Numbered from the stretch's first letter, positions 1 to 12,560 are shown. The stretch is DNA of 64,000 nucleotides from Dictyophora rubrovolvata (GCA_029959195.1 CP114117.1:1364001-1428000), one strand, 5' to 3'. Translations and numbers: made by a program. Notes: a model not told the origin generated them from the letters alone.

Positions 1-912
1 AAGATGGATTGGGAGGCGTCGAAGATTTGCTACCATCATTTGCGGATCCTAGGGTGCAAGCGCGTGCTCAATCAAATCACCTTCATGCGATAGAAGCTAT
101 GGCGATGGCTATCCAAAAGACGTGGAATGAAGGACGTGGCAGGAAAACTACCCTGGTTACTACTGGGCCCCAAACTAATCTTGCTTTGTTCCTGAGTGTC
201 TATCCCCAGTTGCAACCTGCTATTGAGGAGATCGTTTTTATGGGTGGTGCAGCCGGTCTTGGCAACAGAAGTGCGGTTGCAGGTGAGTTTGCTGCTGTGT
301 TTCAACATGGAACAATGTCTGAAGAAGTGGTTCCATCTTAAGAATACAATATCTTATGTGACCGTATGTCTTTGCGTTTTACAATGCAAGCAGTTTAGTA
401 ATTCCAAGATAGCGGAGGCGTCTCAAATCATTTTAGACTTTCCCGTTCGCAAAGTTATGATACCTATTAACGTCACCCACCAAGTCATATATACCAAAGA
501 AATTCATGATCGCCTAATCTCAGCGGAAGGTGCCTTCGGTGGAACGAAAGCGTGTACGCCTCTTCGACGTTTACTTTCTTGTCTCCTCACGTACTTTTCG
601 GAGACCTACAAATCCACATTTGGATTTGATGATGGTCCGCCGTTACACGATCCCTTGACTATTGCGTATATTCTCCATCCTGAATACTTCACTTGTAAAA
701 GATATAGGGTCGATGTTGAACGGTCTGGTGTTTTCTCGACGGGCGCGACAGTCGTAGATATATGGAATTACCGTTCTTGTGATGATTCTTGGGGCCATAC
801 TGGAAAGAATTGTCTTGTCGCTGAAACTGTGGATGTACGTTGCTTCCTCTCCCCCGAAGATCGCGCCATTGTACTTACTACCAACTTGACGCAAGGTTCC
901 CAAATTCTTTGA
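1..912 (+). CDS. Uridine/inosine nucleoside hydrolase, 5'-truncated by window edge
   Basis: This is a nucleoside hydrolase of the IUNH family, which cleaves the N-glycosidic bond of ribonucleosides (uridine, inosine) in pyrimidine and purine salvage, probably in the cytosol. The reading frame is open from the left edge, so the N-terminal DTD calcium site lies outside the window. Visible motifs are VTTGPQTNLALFL, the glycine-rich FMGGA turn, and the C-terminal DGPPLHDPLTIAY, whose HD supplies the late active-site aspartate. Two introns are needed, 283-342 and 364-412; with them the middle reads EYNILCDPEASQIILDFPV, the usual family spacing, with a 21-nt exon (343-363) between. The stop TGA is at 910-912. 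The nearest yeast counterpart would be URH1. Family assignment is firm; preference among nucleosides cannot be read from the sequence. Confidence 0.9.
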
Positions 913-1081
913 TTTGTTTTTGGAAGCTGTCAGAGTATGCGATTTAAAGAGCCCTCTTAATACGATCTCAGATAAACCCTTAATTTACAAGTCCCTCTGA
1001 TATTTCGACATGTGTCATTGTGCTTACATAATGCATAGTGTTTCCAATGAATCGAATAATTACCACCTACACTTCGCTCCT

Positions 1082-2360
1082 ATGACCTCCACTGAAGAGC
1101 CTGTTACAAGTAACGATGCAGTGGATTCTAACAATCATGGTAAATTCGAGTGGCAGCAAGGTTTTTACATTAAGATAATTCACGTGGTTTACCTTATATT
1201 CTCTCCTTAGATTATGAAGATACGCTTGAACAAGTTGCCAAGACAGATCACGTTGAGTTCGTGTACTTTCATAACCTCCCTATCACTTGAATTGAAAACG
1301 TACCTGGCAGTGTATCGTGGCTTCTGCTGCGTAATATAATCCGATACAAAATCGATTTAGTACGTCTGAGTGACCTCTTTATTTATTTTGCTGATTCCAT
1401 TCTGACATGGTATTTATCCCTCTAGAATGTGCAAGACTTTCTCTCAAAGAAAGCAGACGGAGAAAAAATGTCTAGTCAACCCTCTGAAGTAACAACGCAG
1501 TCATTTTCCCTGCAATCCTCGTCTCCCCCCACTCCGAGTACTGTTCCGCCTCTGCAAGGCATTATCATACCACCTTTTCCCAAACGAGGCCAAACCAAAA
1601 ATCCCATTTTAAGACTATTTAATAGCACGATGGATGAGAAGGAAGCCGAAAGCGTTAAGCAGCATATACTGCTTCAGTTAGACAACTTTGATGAGTTGAG
1701 AGATATTATTCATCCTCTAGTCAAAGATCTGTCTGGGTCCACTAAGCACGTTTGCTTTGGGTTTTTTTTAACAGTGCACCTCCATTCACAATACAGCGTC
1801 TATGCGAGCTCTGCCTATGGCCGAGGAAACATCACAAGACCGTTGGAAAATACCTTCGAGCATTGGAAAGAGTTGTCCGGGTCACTTCGACCAAACTAAT
1901 GTATTCTTCAGAAGAAGTCGAAGAAGGACAACAACCAACACTAACGCATTATCCGGAGAGTGCGACTCTTAAAATCGCGACAACACCTGTGTTTAGCCCG
2001 ATACCGTTCCTTCATCTCGATGCGCGTCGTTCTCGGTCGCCATCTCCATTCGAATTGTCCGCTACTCAACATCCTGAGAAGCTGGCGCCAAAAGAGCCAA
2101 GCACAAGCCCACCAAAGGGACTTGGTCTTGTTGATGAACTGGACGATCCAAAGCCGGGCCATTTGGCAGATCATCCTACCCCTCTAACATCGGTAACCAA
2201 AATCCCCCCTTTGAGCAAGAGATTTGTTAAAGCGCCGCCGGATGAGGATATCGTCATGCAGGATAATAATAATAATAATAATAATGAAAAGGAGTCTCGA
2301 CCCTCAGAAGATGCAGAAGTGGAAGGAATGGTATTAGATCCAGAAGAGCAAAATAAATAA
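1082..2360 (+). CDS. PSY4: Protein phosphatase 4 core regulatory subunit R2 (PP4R2/PSY4-like)
   Basis: This is a PP4R2-family regulatory subunit of the PP4 phosphatase complex, which dephosphorylates DNA-damage and centrosomal substrates in the nucleus. Exons are about 1082-1160, 1211-1262, 1311-1359, 1426-1736 and 1775-2360. Spliced, the N-terminal domain reads FEWQQDYEDTLEQVAK, then SWLLLRNIIRYKIDLNVQDF, and after the fourth intron APPFTIQRLCELCL followed by KYLRALERVVRVTST, the family signature block. The rest is low-complexity, Pro/Ser/Glu-rich, with a poly-Asn run encoded by an AAT repeat near 2265-2285, as is usual for R2 tails. The ATG at 1082 is preferred because it gives a typical short acidic leader; an in-frame ATG at 1010 is the alternative. 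The 1737 donor (GTCCAC) is weak, but the join restores the conserved motif. Confidence 0.87.
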
Positions 2361-2452
2361 ACTTGCCTTTATATCGCTTTTTGCCCTGGGATTCAAGCTC
2401 GATCTATGTACAGAATGTATTCAAGTTTTGAGCCAGGGTACAAGCGCCAGAC

Positions 2453-2477
2453 TATATAAGGCCAGGACTTACGTCAG
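2453..2477 (+). promoter_or_regulatory. TATA box and CRE-like site upstream of RPT3
   Basis: A TATATAAG sequence at 2453-2460 lies 69 bp before the RPT3 ATG and is followed by TTACGTCAG (2469-2477), a bZIP/CRE-type core. The spacing is right for a core promoter. The yeast proteasome element GGTGGCAAA was looked for in the spacer and not seen. Confidence 0.4.
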
Positions 2478-2528
2478 CGCCTAGTAAAAACATCGGGACG
2501 CGTCACTTGTGTAAATTCAGCTTGCAAC

Positions 2529-4152
<1,624 letters not shown>

Positions 4153-4351
4153 TCACTATATCACCATCGACATATTCCAGATGCCCCAACATCATCGGTC
4201 ACAGATGTACATGTACATTATTCACGGCATTATATTACATATGACATATCTATTGGTAATATTTCAAGAAAGACATGGTTGGGTTGTCATTACGGCCATC
4301 CTTTTTTTTTTTTTTTTGGCAAAGAAGCTCTATTTTTGAGGGCTAAAGACT

Positions 4352-5580
4352 TCAATTCATTGTTTGACCGAGCTGACTAGCTCGCTCAGTGGCGGCCTGA
4401 ATGGTTCTTGCTATGGTAGATCGAACTCTACCATCTTCCAATGTCAATAGTCCAGCAATGGTACAACCTCCAGGAGCTGGGGCAAAAATGTGAGAGCTGG
4501 GTGAAATGACTGGGATAGCAGAAAGACGTACTAGTGACTGCATCTTTAATTTGAGCTGGGTGTGCCCCGGGCTGCAAGGCCATCCGGGCAGCTCCTTGTA
4601 AGCCTTTGCGAAAACTAATTGAGCGAGAAGACTTTTTTTCATTTTGTAAAAACATACTCTGAGCGGCAAGTTCTAAAGCTTCAGCTCTAGGAAGACCCAT
4701 CATCACGCCTCCGTCGACCATTGCTTCTAGAAAAACGCATACAAAAGCAGGTCCTGACCCAGAGAGTGCAGTACAGGCATCAAAGTGTTTTTCATCCAAG
4801 AACGTGCATCGACCAATTGAAGAAAATATGGTAAAGATTATAGCTCGATCACGATTGGCTTCGTCAGAATTTGGGAGGGTTGAGACGACTGTCATTCCTT
4901 CCCGAATCTAACGTTATTCACATTTTAGTGTGTATATTTTAGGGATTCTGGGAACAAGTGGGAGCAGTACTTTACAAGGTGTATTCGGCATAGCACGGAC
5001 AACCCGAGTCTCCGGCTTTATGAATGACTGTAGTTGAGCTATTGTTACCCCGGCAAGGATGCTTATGAGGAGCTTTCCTTCCAATGCCTCAGGCATACCA
5101 GGTTCGGTGAGAATCATACGAGCGTGTTGTGGTTTACAACTTTAGACCGATAGATACAAATGTCACTAGAGACTCAGCTTGGCAGAAAGAAACACTCGCG
5201 CACCATAAAAGCACAACGTCAGATTGTTGTACAGCTTCCACATTTTTACGTGCTAAGACCTTGACAAGCGAACCTAACGATCCTAAAGAAAGACATGTTT
5301 TCTGAAGTGCTTGGACGCTTTCCTCTCTGTTTACGCAGGCCAGAAATTTGGACGGAAGTAATGAACCTGGGTCTCTTCGAGGCGTTGTGGTCCCAGACGT
5401 ATGAGTTTCCCACTTGGATAAAGAATCACGTTTTGAAGTAGACTGGAGACTTTCGACTGTCCCTGACAAAATGGCGACGCCCATCGTCCCGCAACCTTCA
5501 GAGATAGTCCAGCTTCAATATTGGTGAGACTGGTTTCAAATGTAAAGCAAACCTAGTATGCATAGCGTATAATCTGACAT
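4352..5580 (-). CDS. PRO3: Pyrroline-5-carboxylate reductase
   Basis: This NAD(P)H-dependent enzyme catalyses the last step of proline synthesis, reducing pyrroline-5-carboxylate in the cytosol. Exons on the minus strand are 5580-5553, 5495-5204, 5139-4971, 4907-4658, 4603-4532 and 4476-4352. Spliced, the N-terminus is MSDYTLCILGCGTMGVAILS, a Rossmann dinucleotide-binding loop, so the start at 5580 is well supported. Later motifs are VVRAMPNTPCK, the P5CR signature region ALSGSGPAFV, and GGVMMGLPRAEALELAAQS, then GAARMALQPGAHPAQIKDAV and TPGGCTIAGL. The C-terminus reads RASQLGQTMN. All motifs of the family are present and length is normal. The first exon is 28 nt. Its promoter is shared with ALG13, whose ATG is 118 bp away. 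Confidence 0.95.
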
Positions 5581-5698
5581 TCTGGTAATGTTGCTAATGT
5601 TGCCACAGAGAGTAACCGATAATCGATAATCCGTCATTCAAGTTGAGTCCGAGTCAGCCACCAGAAAAATTTCTTAGCCGACGCTTCTTCCCTGTTCA

Positions 5699-6309
5699 AT
5701 GCGCGTTCTGGTTACCGTAGGAGCCACCGCAGATTTCGATTCGCTGGTCGAGGCAGTCTTGACAGAGAATTGTCTCAAAGCATTGCACCGAAAAAAATAC
5801 AGAACATTGAGCATACAAGTTGGACCGAGTCGACGATATCAAGAGTATCGCGAAGAACGGCATGGAATAACTATCGAAGTATGGCGAATCAAACCGTCCT
5901 TAAGTGAAGAAATAAAGGCCGCAGATCTTGTAATTAGCCATGCAGGTGATTTAGTCTTTCCTTCAGGTTGAAATTCTTTTCGAGGTACTAATTGCTCTTT
6001 GCTAGGTTCGGGCACTATTTTGGACGTACTAAGGCTCCATAAACCACTTATTGCTGTTCCCAATTCAACGCTACTCCATAATCATCAATTGGAACTTGCA
6101 GAAGCATTGGAAAAGCGAGGTTATTTGATCACGACCACTCCTGCGTAGGCTTCTCTTTTCACTCTCTAAGCCTGAAGACATCATTGACCCAGAGCAGCGA
6201 TTTGTCCACTACGATTGCTGGATTTGATTCTGAGAAGCTGCTGACTTTCCCGGACTTTGATAAAAGCAAATTCAGCTCATTACTCGACGGGATAGTAGGA
6301 TTCAGATAG
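5699..6309 (+). CDS. ALG13: UDP-GlcNAc transferase catalytic subunit ALG13
   Basis: ALG13 is the catalytic half of the enzyme that adds the second GlcNAc to the dolichol-linked oligosaccharide on the cytosolic face of the ER; its membrane anchor is ALG14. Exons are 5699-5945, 6006-6144 and 6195-6309. The start [20 protein letters not shown] matches the N-terminal strand of the GT28 family, and the second exon restores [12 protein letters not shown], the donor-binding signature, then [16 protein letters not shown]. The third exon gives [15 protein letters not shown] and ends [11 protein letters not shown], the conserved short C-terminal tail that holds ALG14. No membrane segment is present, as expected. 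Without the second intron the frame would close right after TTPA and lose this tail. It is divergent from PRO3. Confidence 0.94.
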
Positions 6310-6438
6310 CTTCGCGTACATTTCTCTAAGTCCTCTGATGAACACTTGCCATTTTCATTTGCCACCGTGCGTGACTACCAAACTTCATGTTATAATCTTT
6401 ACATTGCATCTTAGTGAGTAAGGGTAACAGCGTGTATT

Positions 6439-7483
6439 TCACAGAGAGGAACTGCTACGACTAGTAGGCGAACGACTGTGAGACGATGGTATGCCCATTT
6501 CCATGCTCTCCAAGCAAGCGCCTTCATCCAGGTAGAGATAACGCTTTCCAACGCGTCGACCTTGTTCTTCTGAATGTGTGATCCATATTATTCCTTTCAC
6601 TGTTGAATCATCATCTTCAATTAAATGTCGCAGCGTATTCTCTACTAAGGACGTAGTTTCTGCATCTAGGGCAGATGTAGGTTCTGCATAAGGAAACAAA
6701 TGCAAGGACGACATGAGAGCAAAGGTTAATCAAATTTTGTTCAAGAACATACCGTCCAAGAGGAGAACTTCGGCACCAGGAAGCCCAATAGCAACAGACA
6801 ATGCAATTCGCTGGCTTTCACCACCACTTAAACTGGTCCATGAGCGATCCCACAATTCCTCGTCAATGCCCCACTCTTCGGCGACCTGGATGGGTCCCAT
6901 CGTCCCACTGACTTTGCCATTGTCGGTGTACGGGTTAATATTGGAATTGGCTAAAGGTTTTGATTTGGGAGTTGACTTGGACTTGCGAGAGGAATAGGAG
7001 GAGACGAGCTTTACGAATTCACGAGGAGTTGAGGGCAGCAGTGATGGGCGTTGAGGGACGTATAAGACGCGAGTACGGTATGTGGGGATACCTTCGTGTT
7101 ATATGTTTAGTAAAACTGGGTGGTGATTGAACAAATCAATATGTTACCGTATTCCACAGCTTTTCTAAAAAGTAGATGAGATATGCAACGCAATGACAGC
7201 CTTGTAAAACATACCTGCCATGCAACAGCACCTCGCCCTGGTATACATTCAAATGAGACAAGCACTTCAAAATTGTTGTCTTTCTGCGAGACCATTAAAG
7301 CTTATAAAACGGATAATCATCGAGTGCGTGCATAGCAACATACCCGCTCCCGCTCTTGCCAGAGAGAACAAGAATTTCGCCTTCATATAGGTCAAATGAT
7401 ATGTTTTCGAAGATATTCTGTTCTTTGGATTTGGGACAGGCGAGTCCCCTAACTGACAACAACATTCTCGAATCATCAGACAT
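6439..7483 (-). CDS. Soluble single-domain ABC ATPase (bacterial FetA/YbbL-like)
   Basis: This is a stand-alone ABC nucleotide-binding domain with no membrane segments. Exons are 7483-7344, 7283-7215, 7164-7148 (17 nt), 7091-6753 and 6683-6439. Motifs in order are SFDLYEGEILVLSGKSGSGK (Walker A, split by the first intron), LYVPQRPSLLPSTP (Q-loop), SLSGGESQRIALSVA (signature), EVLLLDEPTSALDAE (Walker B and D-loop) and IIWITHSEEQGRRVGKR (H-loop). About 40 residues rich in Ser/Lys/Asn/Pro are inserted before the signature. The layout resembles bacterial FetA/YbbL, the ATPase of a putative metal exporter, but no partner permease lies nearby. An ATG at 7483 starts the protein; no upstream in-frame ATG fits. 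The biological role is unknown, and the FetA resemblance rests on motif recall, not on a search. Confidence 0.85.
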
Positions 7484-7699
7484 ACTATGAGGAGTGTGCA
7501 CAGCTTGGGAGCGAAACAAGTTCGAACACGCCAATTAATAGGTCACCTCAGGCTCAGAATCGAACACGTCACACGGAGGCAATTCCCAGTTTTTTTTTAA
7601 AAAAACTCTAACGGCATATGAATCATGCTAATACGTTATTAGAAAAATGAACAGGTATGTATTATGAATGCATAAGTGCGTCTGTTTTTATCGTAGGAT

Positions 7700-8148
7700 T
7701 TACTTCTGGTAACTCCATACATTCCGTAGTACTAGAAAAAAGTGTGTAATCAATGTACACGTCCTACAGTATTAGTATTCAATAAAAACGTACAGCCAGC
7801 CTTAGTAGCCAATCGATTTATGGAGTCGTCTGATTCACCCATGGCACGGACCTGGCCGCAAAGAGCAAACGCAGTGAAGGTTGACAAGGCTTTTCCGTCG
7901 GCATCGACATCAACTACGTTTAATTGGACTGAAGCATGATCTTTGGAAGTGATAAGCCGGTCTACCGAGGGAAAGGAAAGGATCTGTGGTTAGTTAAATT
8001 GATACTATGGCAGAGAGAGAAAACGAATGCTAACTGGTTGCGGCGCATTTACGAGGAATATAAAGATCAACAAGTTCTCTCTATTTAGCCATGATATAAG
8101 CATAACGCAAGAACGATACGAAAAACCACGTACTTCGTTGTTTTGCAT
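7700..8148 (-). CDS. RPS21: 40S ribosomal protein S21 (eS21)
   Basis: This small ribosomal protein is encoded by four short exons, so no single long frame reveals it: 8148-8134, 8080-8035, 7961-7794 and 7731-7700. The spliced product starts MQNNERELVDLYIPRKCAAT, continues with RLITSKDHASVQLNV, VDADGKALSTFTAFALCGQV and RAMGESDDSINRLATKAG, and ends LLRNVWSYQK, matching fungal eS21 end to end at about 86 residues. The first exon has just 15 nt. The second intron skips one internal CACAG and uses the acceptor at 7962, which restores the Asn-Arg-Leu-Ile join. eS21 sits on the solvent side of the 40S body and is needed for 18S rRNA maturation. It is divergent from the aprataxin gene with a 127-bp shared promoter. 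Confidence 0.95.
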
Positions 8149-8275
8149 TTTGTTTTGAATGTGCAGGCAAAGCGACGGAGACTGGTCTTTTTTTGAGAAA
8201 CTGAGATGTACAGTTGAACCCGGATGATTGGCGCAGTCAGCTCAGCGCTTATTCAGATAGTCTGGATTCTGGAAG

Positions 8276-9148
8276 ATGTCCAATCTCACAATCCTCAGGC
8301 GATATGCTCGCAAAACTGACGAAGAACTGGCCAAACTACCTCCTTCCGTTTTACTTACACAGACAGCTAATACAATAACCATTTATGACTTATACCCTAA
8401 ATCCAACTCGTTCCATTTCCTCCTTCTCCCGCGCATAACAAATACTTCACTACCAGAGAATGCCCTGTCGGATCTGAGAAGCCTATTGAAATGTGATAAA
8501 GAGAAGGCTCAAAAAGTCCTTGAAACCATGGCCGCTGATGCGGAGGTCGTGAAAAGCATGGTCCAAGACGAAATGCGTAGCCGATTTGACTTTGAGTGGC
8601 CTATCTTTATAGGGTTCCATGCCATTCGTAATGTCATCGTTATTTTGCAATTATGCAGGTTTTTTCTCATCATTTTTATCCATTCATTTATGTTTGAAGC
8701 ATCAATGATGTATGTCATTGTCGCGACTGTTTTTCTTACTGAGCTAGTATGACCTTTTCCCCTGTTAAAGACATCTCCATATGCATATCATCGCCTCGGA
8801 CTTGTTTTCTTCAACCATGAAACATAAAAAACATTACAATTCTTTTCACCCTACTCGTGGGTTCTTTTTACCTTCGGAGGACGTATTATCTTGGTTTACA
8901 TCAACCCCATCATACTATCACTCTGTTCGTGTTTTCTTCATTCCGTAATGCCGACCTGATTAATACATATTGTTCAGATGAAGAAGTTACCAGCTTCGAA
9001 GTATGAGTCCCTATTGAAAGAAGATCTTGTTTGTTGGCAATGTGATAAACCATTTTCGACGATTCCTAAACTAAAAGAGCACCTAAAGCAGGATTGGGAA
9101 CTGGCGGCAAAAATCAAAGATGGTGCCAACCCTCGCAATGCAGAATGA
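8276..9148 (+). CDS. HNT3: Aprataxin-like DNA 5'-adenylate hydrolase (HIT plus zinc finger)
   Basis: Aprataxin removes AMP from abortive DNA-ligation ends in the nucleus. Exons are 8276-8627, 8700-8709, 8771-8924 and 8978-9148. The HIT domain spans most of the protein: IYDLYPKSNSFHFLLLPR near residue 40, then DEMRSRFDFEWPIFIGFHAI, and after a 10-nt micro-exon PSMIHLHMHIIASD, carrying the H-x-H-x-H catalytic triad. It is followed by KKHYNSFHPTRGFFLP and a C-terminal C2H2-type finger (CWQCDKPFSTIPKLKEHL). The protein ends GANPRNAE. The micro-exon (CATCAATGAT) supplies the codons joining the substrate strand to the HIT triad; without it the frame is lost. Aprataxin lacks an FHA domain here, as in other fungal HNT3 proteins. 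Family assignment is firm. Confidence 0.93.
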
Positions 9149-9304
9149 ATCTTTAAAATGGAAATTGGTTGACATGGAACAATTGCTCAAACTCAATATC
9201 GCGATTTTTTTTTCAAAACAAGCAGTTCATTTCATTCATTGGCGGCAAGATCCGCAATCAGTTCTGTTTCCATATACATTTCTAATAGATTCATGTCGTC
9301 TAAA

Positions 9305-11204
9305 TCATTTCTTACTCTTCCTATTCTTCTCACTCGCTTCCCGAATAGCCCAGGTGAACTCGTAAGTCTTGCAAGCGTCTGGAACACCAAAATGTTTTGG
9401 TATGAGTTTTGAACAAAGGGAGGGAGTAACGTACCGTGGAAGGTACTCAGAATCTCTGCAGACTCAGGTCCATCTTCAATAACATCAATCAAATTGGATA
9501 TCTAGTGGGTTTGTTAATAGATTGACGTTCCGTGAACGACGTCTCACTTACCTCCGAAAAAAATGGATCGTCGTTTTCAAACCGGTGGACTTGTTCAGAG
9601 TCACTGCCAGGAGCACGTATGATCAACGTAGGTTGAACATAAGGGTCTACGAGCCTAACGACAAGTGTAAAAGAACTCTGAAAGAGGGACTAGTTTTCGC
9701 TTACTTGAACATATACCCATCAGCATAGACCTCGAGTTCGCAGCTGTAATTCTTGCCTTGGAGAGCGACAACGTGCGTAAGACTACCCACAGCACCACTC
9801 TCATATTTCCTAAATGAATAGGTAGGCGATAGATGTCAAAAACAAATGCGTGAAACGAATCGAAAACCTACCAGGTTGCGCTGGTGACACGGGGGATACG
9901 GTTCTCAGGTTTAATTTTGGTTTCATCTATGGGTATTTTTGACAAGTGACCAGCATTTTCATTCCATTCTAAAGAATGGGCGACAACGGTTGATATGTCA
10001 ACTTCACCGCCGAAGTATCGAGATAAGTCGCCTGGTATGAACAGGGAACAAAGCATCAGATTCCTTTATCTGTTGAATTGTTAACGGACAATGGTGCTCA
10101 CAGAAATGGGTTGCTTGTTCAATTACCGGGCCGAAGCTGTTTGAGAGAATTAAGGAGAAATTCAACAGGGAGGGGAATATTTGTGTAAAATTTGTTTACC
10201 TTTTTGACTTATCCCACCAGTCTTCTTTGAGTATAGATTCATACGCGCATCCATAACGAGCAATTGTAGCCATGACAGTCAAATTATTCTCCTCGATGGT
10301 GCGCTTCATCATTTGTACGGCGCGCAAGTAACGCAGCATATAACTAGTGGATGAAGGGTCTGATAATATGATACATGGACAATAATAACAAACGACGTAC
10401 CCGACTGAACAAATCGTGTCTGAGGAATCAATGGCTTTGGCCACGGCGAACGCATCTTGGACATCTTCTTTAACACCTGTTGCTACCGGTTTCTCGACAA
10501 ATATGGGAACGTCGGGAAAGTACTTGAGAATTTGCAGTTCAACGTCACGATTGGGTTTGGTTGTGCCGCGGTAGAAGGGGGGACAGCCTACGATGACGGC
10601 CCTATAGTTACGAAGCTGAGTATGACATGCGGCGAATTAAGGATGCTAAATACTGAGGAGAGTCCGCGGGAGTGGCAGCATCAGCGAATTCTCGAAGAGT
10701 CCTAAAAATACGAGTTTTCTCGTAAGCAGATACAACGAAGGAGTCTCGTTTCTTCTGCAAGACGATAGCCGCGCGGTCGACGGCGGGATCTACAAGTGCA
10801 ACGACTTTAAGACGAGGGCCGAGTTTACTGAAAAGTGAAATGATAAAGTGAAATTTTTAACAAGAAAGATAAGAAACTGACTGCTCGAGACGGAACGAGT
10901 GGTTCCAAGGACCCTCCTCGGAACCTAATACGTGTTTTAATCGGCTGTGAGTTCACATATAAGGAGGAGAATCCTACCAAACATGATGTTTCCCGCCCCA
11001 ATGAAAAGGACATTGAAGGACTCGCCACCGCCCGTTGTCGGGGCAGTTCTAAAGCGGGTATTAGTCAGCGAAGGCTTGATTCAAACAGCCGACGACGAGC
11101 ACGACGAAAGTACGACGACGAGCACACACTGACCTGTCCATTCGGACGAGCAAATCTGGATCGATTGACCCACGACGGGACGTTGGACGAGAGCGAGGAG
11201 GCAT
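9305..11204 (-). CDS. Gfo/Idh/MocA-family NAD(P)-dependent oxidoreductase
   Basis: This is a Rossmann-fold oxidoreductase of the Gfo/Idh/MocA family, acting on a sugar-like or related substrate that cannot be named from sequence. The start is MPPRSRPTSRRGSIDPDLL at 11204. Exon ends that could be read are 11204-11134, 11048-10978, 10924-10882, 10827-10654, 10601-10401 and 10343-10200, followed by several more down to the TGA at 9305. Key motifs are FNVLFIGAGNIMFG (dinucleotide loop), LKVVALVDPAVDRA, AVIVGCPPFYRGT, then PIFVEKPVATG with the catalytic-type EKP, and SVGYMLRYLRAV. The second domain carries PVIEQATHFCDLSRYFGG, with the conserved H of the family. The C-terminus is charged, ending ASEKNRKSKK. 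It has about ten introns of 50-70 nt. Homologues are common in agaricomycetes; the substrate remains open. Confidence 0.88.
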
Positions 11205-11374
11205 CGATAAGAACTAGCAGATGGTGATGGTTAGAAGTAGGAAAGGTGGGGCCGTTACGCAATGCGACAAGAGTTGCAAGACACGGCAGATAAACGTTAA
11301 ACAAAGGGTATCATCTTTCATATATATTTACATATTCAAGCGAGCTGAACATTTCACAGTTCACATGGTTTTTG

Positions 11375-11986
11375 TCAACGTAATAACATCTGGGACCTTC
11401 TTTTTGTCTCCATCTCCTCGGTTTTCTTCTCAGCCCGGGCGAGTCGATCTTGCATTTCCTGAAAGACAGACAATTTGCAATTATATTGGTCATAATTTCT
11501 AGGTTTCCTTACTTTGAGTTTCTCGTCTAGCCAACCCTTCTCCTCATTTAACTTTTCGATCTTTTCGATCTTCTCACTGCTACGAGCCGGTCAGGACAAG
11601 GAATTAAGAAAAAATGAACTGCCATTACCCGAACCCAGACGACTCGAGCATACTCTCCAGCGAGAAGGACGTATCAAATTGTGGCGACGGCAGCACAGGT
11701 GGCGGTGTTCCGAGGATATGCGCAACTTGAGCACCGGCAGTTTCTTGTCGCGCATTTTCCTCTCCCTCACCTCCCTCGGACGTTATTCTGAGGAGTGCAT
11801 CAGCCACCAACGCTGAACCCTGAAATGGGAATAGTACTGATGATGATGATGATGATGACGACGATGATAGTGATGGCGATCCTGCTGTTCCTGTTCTTGT
11901 TCTTGCGCAATCCCCTGCACTTGCTGTTCGTGCTTCTCCTCCTCAACTCGTCTCATGTCCGAAAGCACAGCTGAATTGGTTGTCAT
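11375..11986 (-). CDS. Small coiled-coil protein, function unknown
   Basis: I do not recognise this gene. The proposed exons are 11986-11921, 11819-11629, then two short exons ending with TGA at 11375-11377. The spliced protein of about 135 residues starts MTTNSAVLSDMRRVEEEKHE, continues with QQGSALVADALLRITSEGGE and a Pro-rich middle, and ends in a charged heptad-like helix (KIEKIEKLNEEKGWLDEKLK, then MQDRLARAEKKTEEMETKR). The helix and small size suggest a structural or complex-subunit protein. The first intron contains a run of CAT codons that would encode poly-His if retained; retention shifts to a stop, so splicing looks obligatory. Frame continuity across three introns and the coiled coil are the evidence that the gene is real. 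It is divergent from the next gene. Confidence 0.6.
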
Positions 11987-12560
11987 TTTTGGGGGGCGGA
12001 GAAACCAACGATAAAAATCCGATAGAGTATTCGGGAAGAAAATGCGAAACAATTCGAAAAAAAAGGGAGAAAGAAAAGAAAAACGACACTTAAAAACGCT
12101 GGAACGGGTAACCAAGCGGTGAAGTTATTTTTAGGGAGCCGTTTCGTTCGGCCATTTCCGGTCTGTTTACATAACGCAACAAGCTCATTGACATGTTCTG
12201 TCCAGCAATTGATTCGGAATGACCAAAAAACAACATGAATTCGGCTTTCCACTAAAACAAGTATGTCCGTCCTGTTTTGTCTTTGTTTGTTTTATTTATT
12301 TTTCTTGACTGCGTAGCAGTTGTGCTTGTTCCCAAGTTTCAAATTTATTAAACTCTCCCTTTTCAACACATGCTCATAGCATGCCTTGAAACCATGCGCC
12401 CGATCACATTCGCCCCCGTTCTTGTGATGGATGATTCCCTCAAACCAGGAGGACAAAGGAATTTCCCTAAACCCTCCAACTAAGTTCTATCTGGAAATAC
12501 AATATAACCTCCCATCCCACTTGAACAAGTCCACCAATTCTCTAAGTTGCAAAACTCGCA
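11987..12560. promoter_or_regulatory. Divergent intergenic spacer
   Basis: This 574-bp gap separates two outward-facing genes and presumably holds both promoters. Short purine runs and a T-rich stretch (about 12275-12310) are seen. No RNA gene, repeat or further coding frame could be supported. Confidence 0.4.

Noticed and set aside
7500-7600. GTTCGAACAC and AATCGAAC words suggesting a tRNA B box
   Set aside because: No A box at the right distance and no cloverleaf could be folded by eye.
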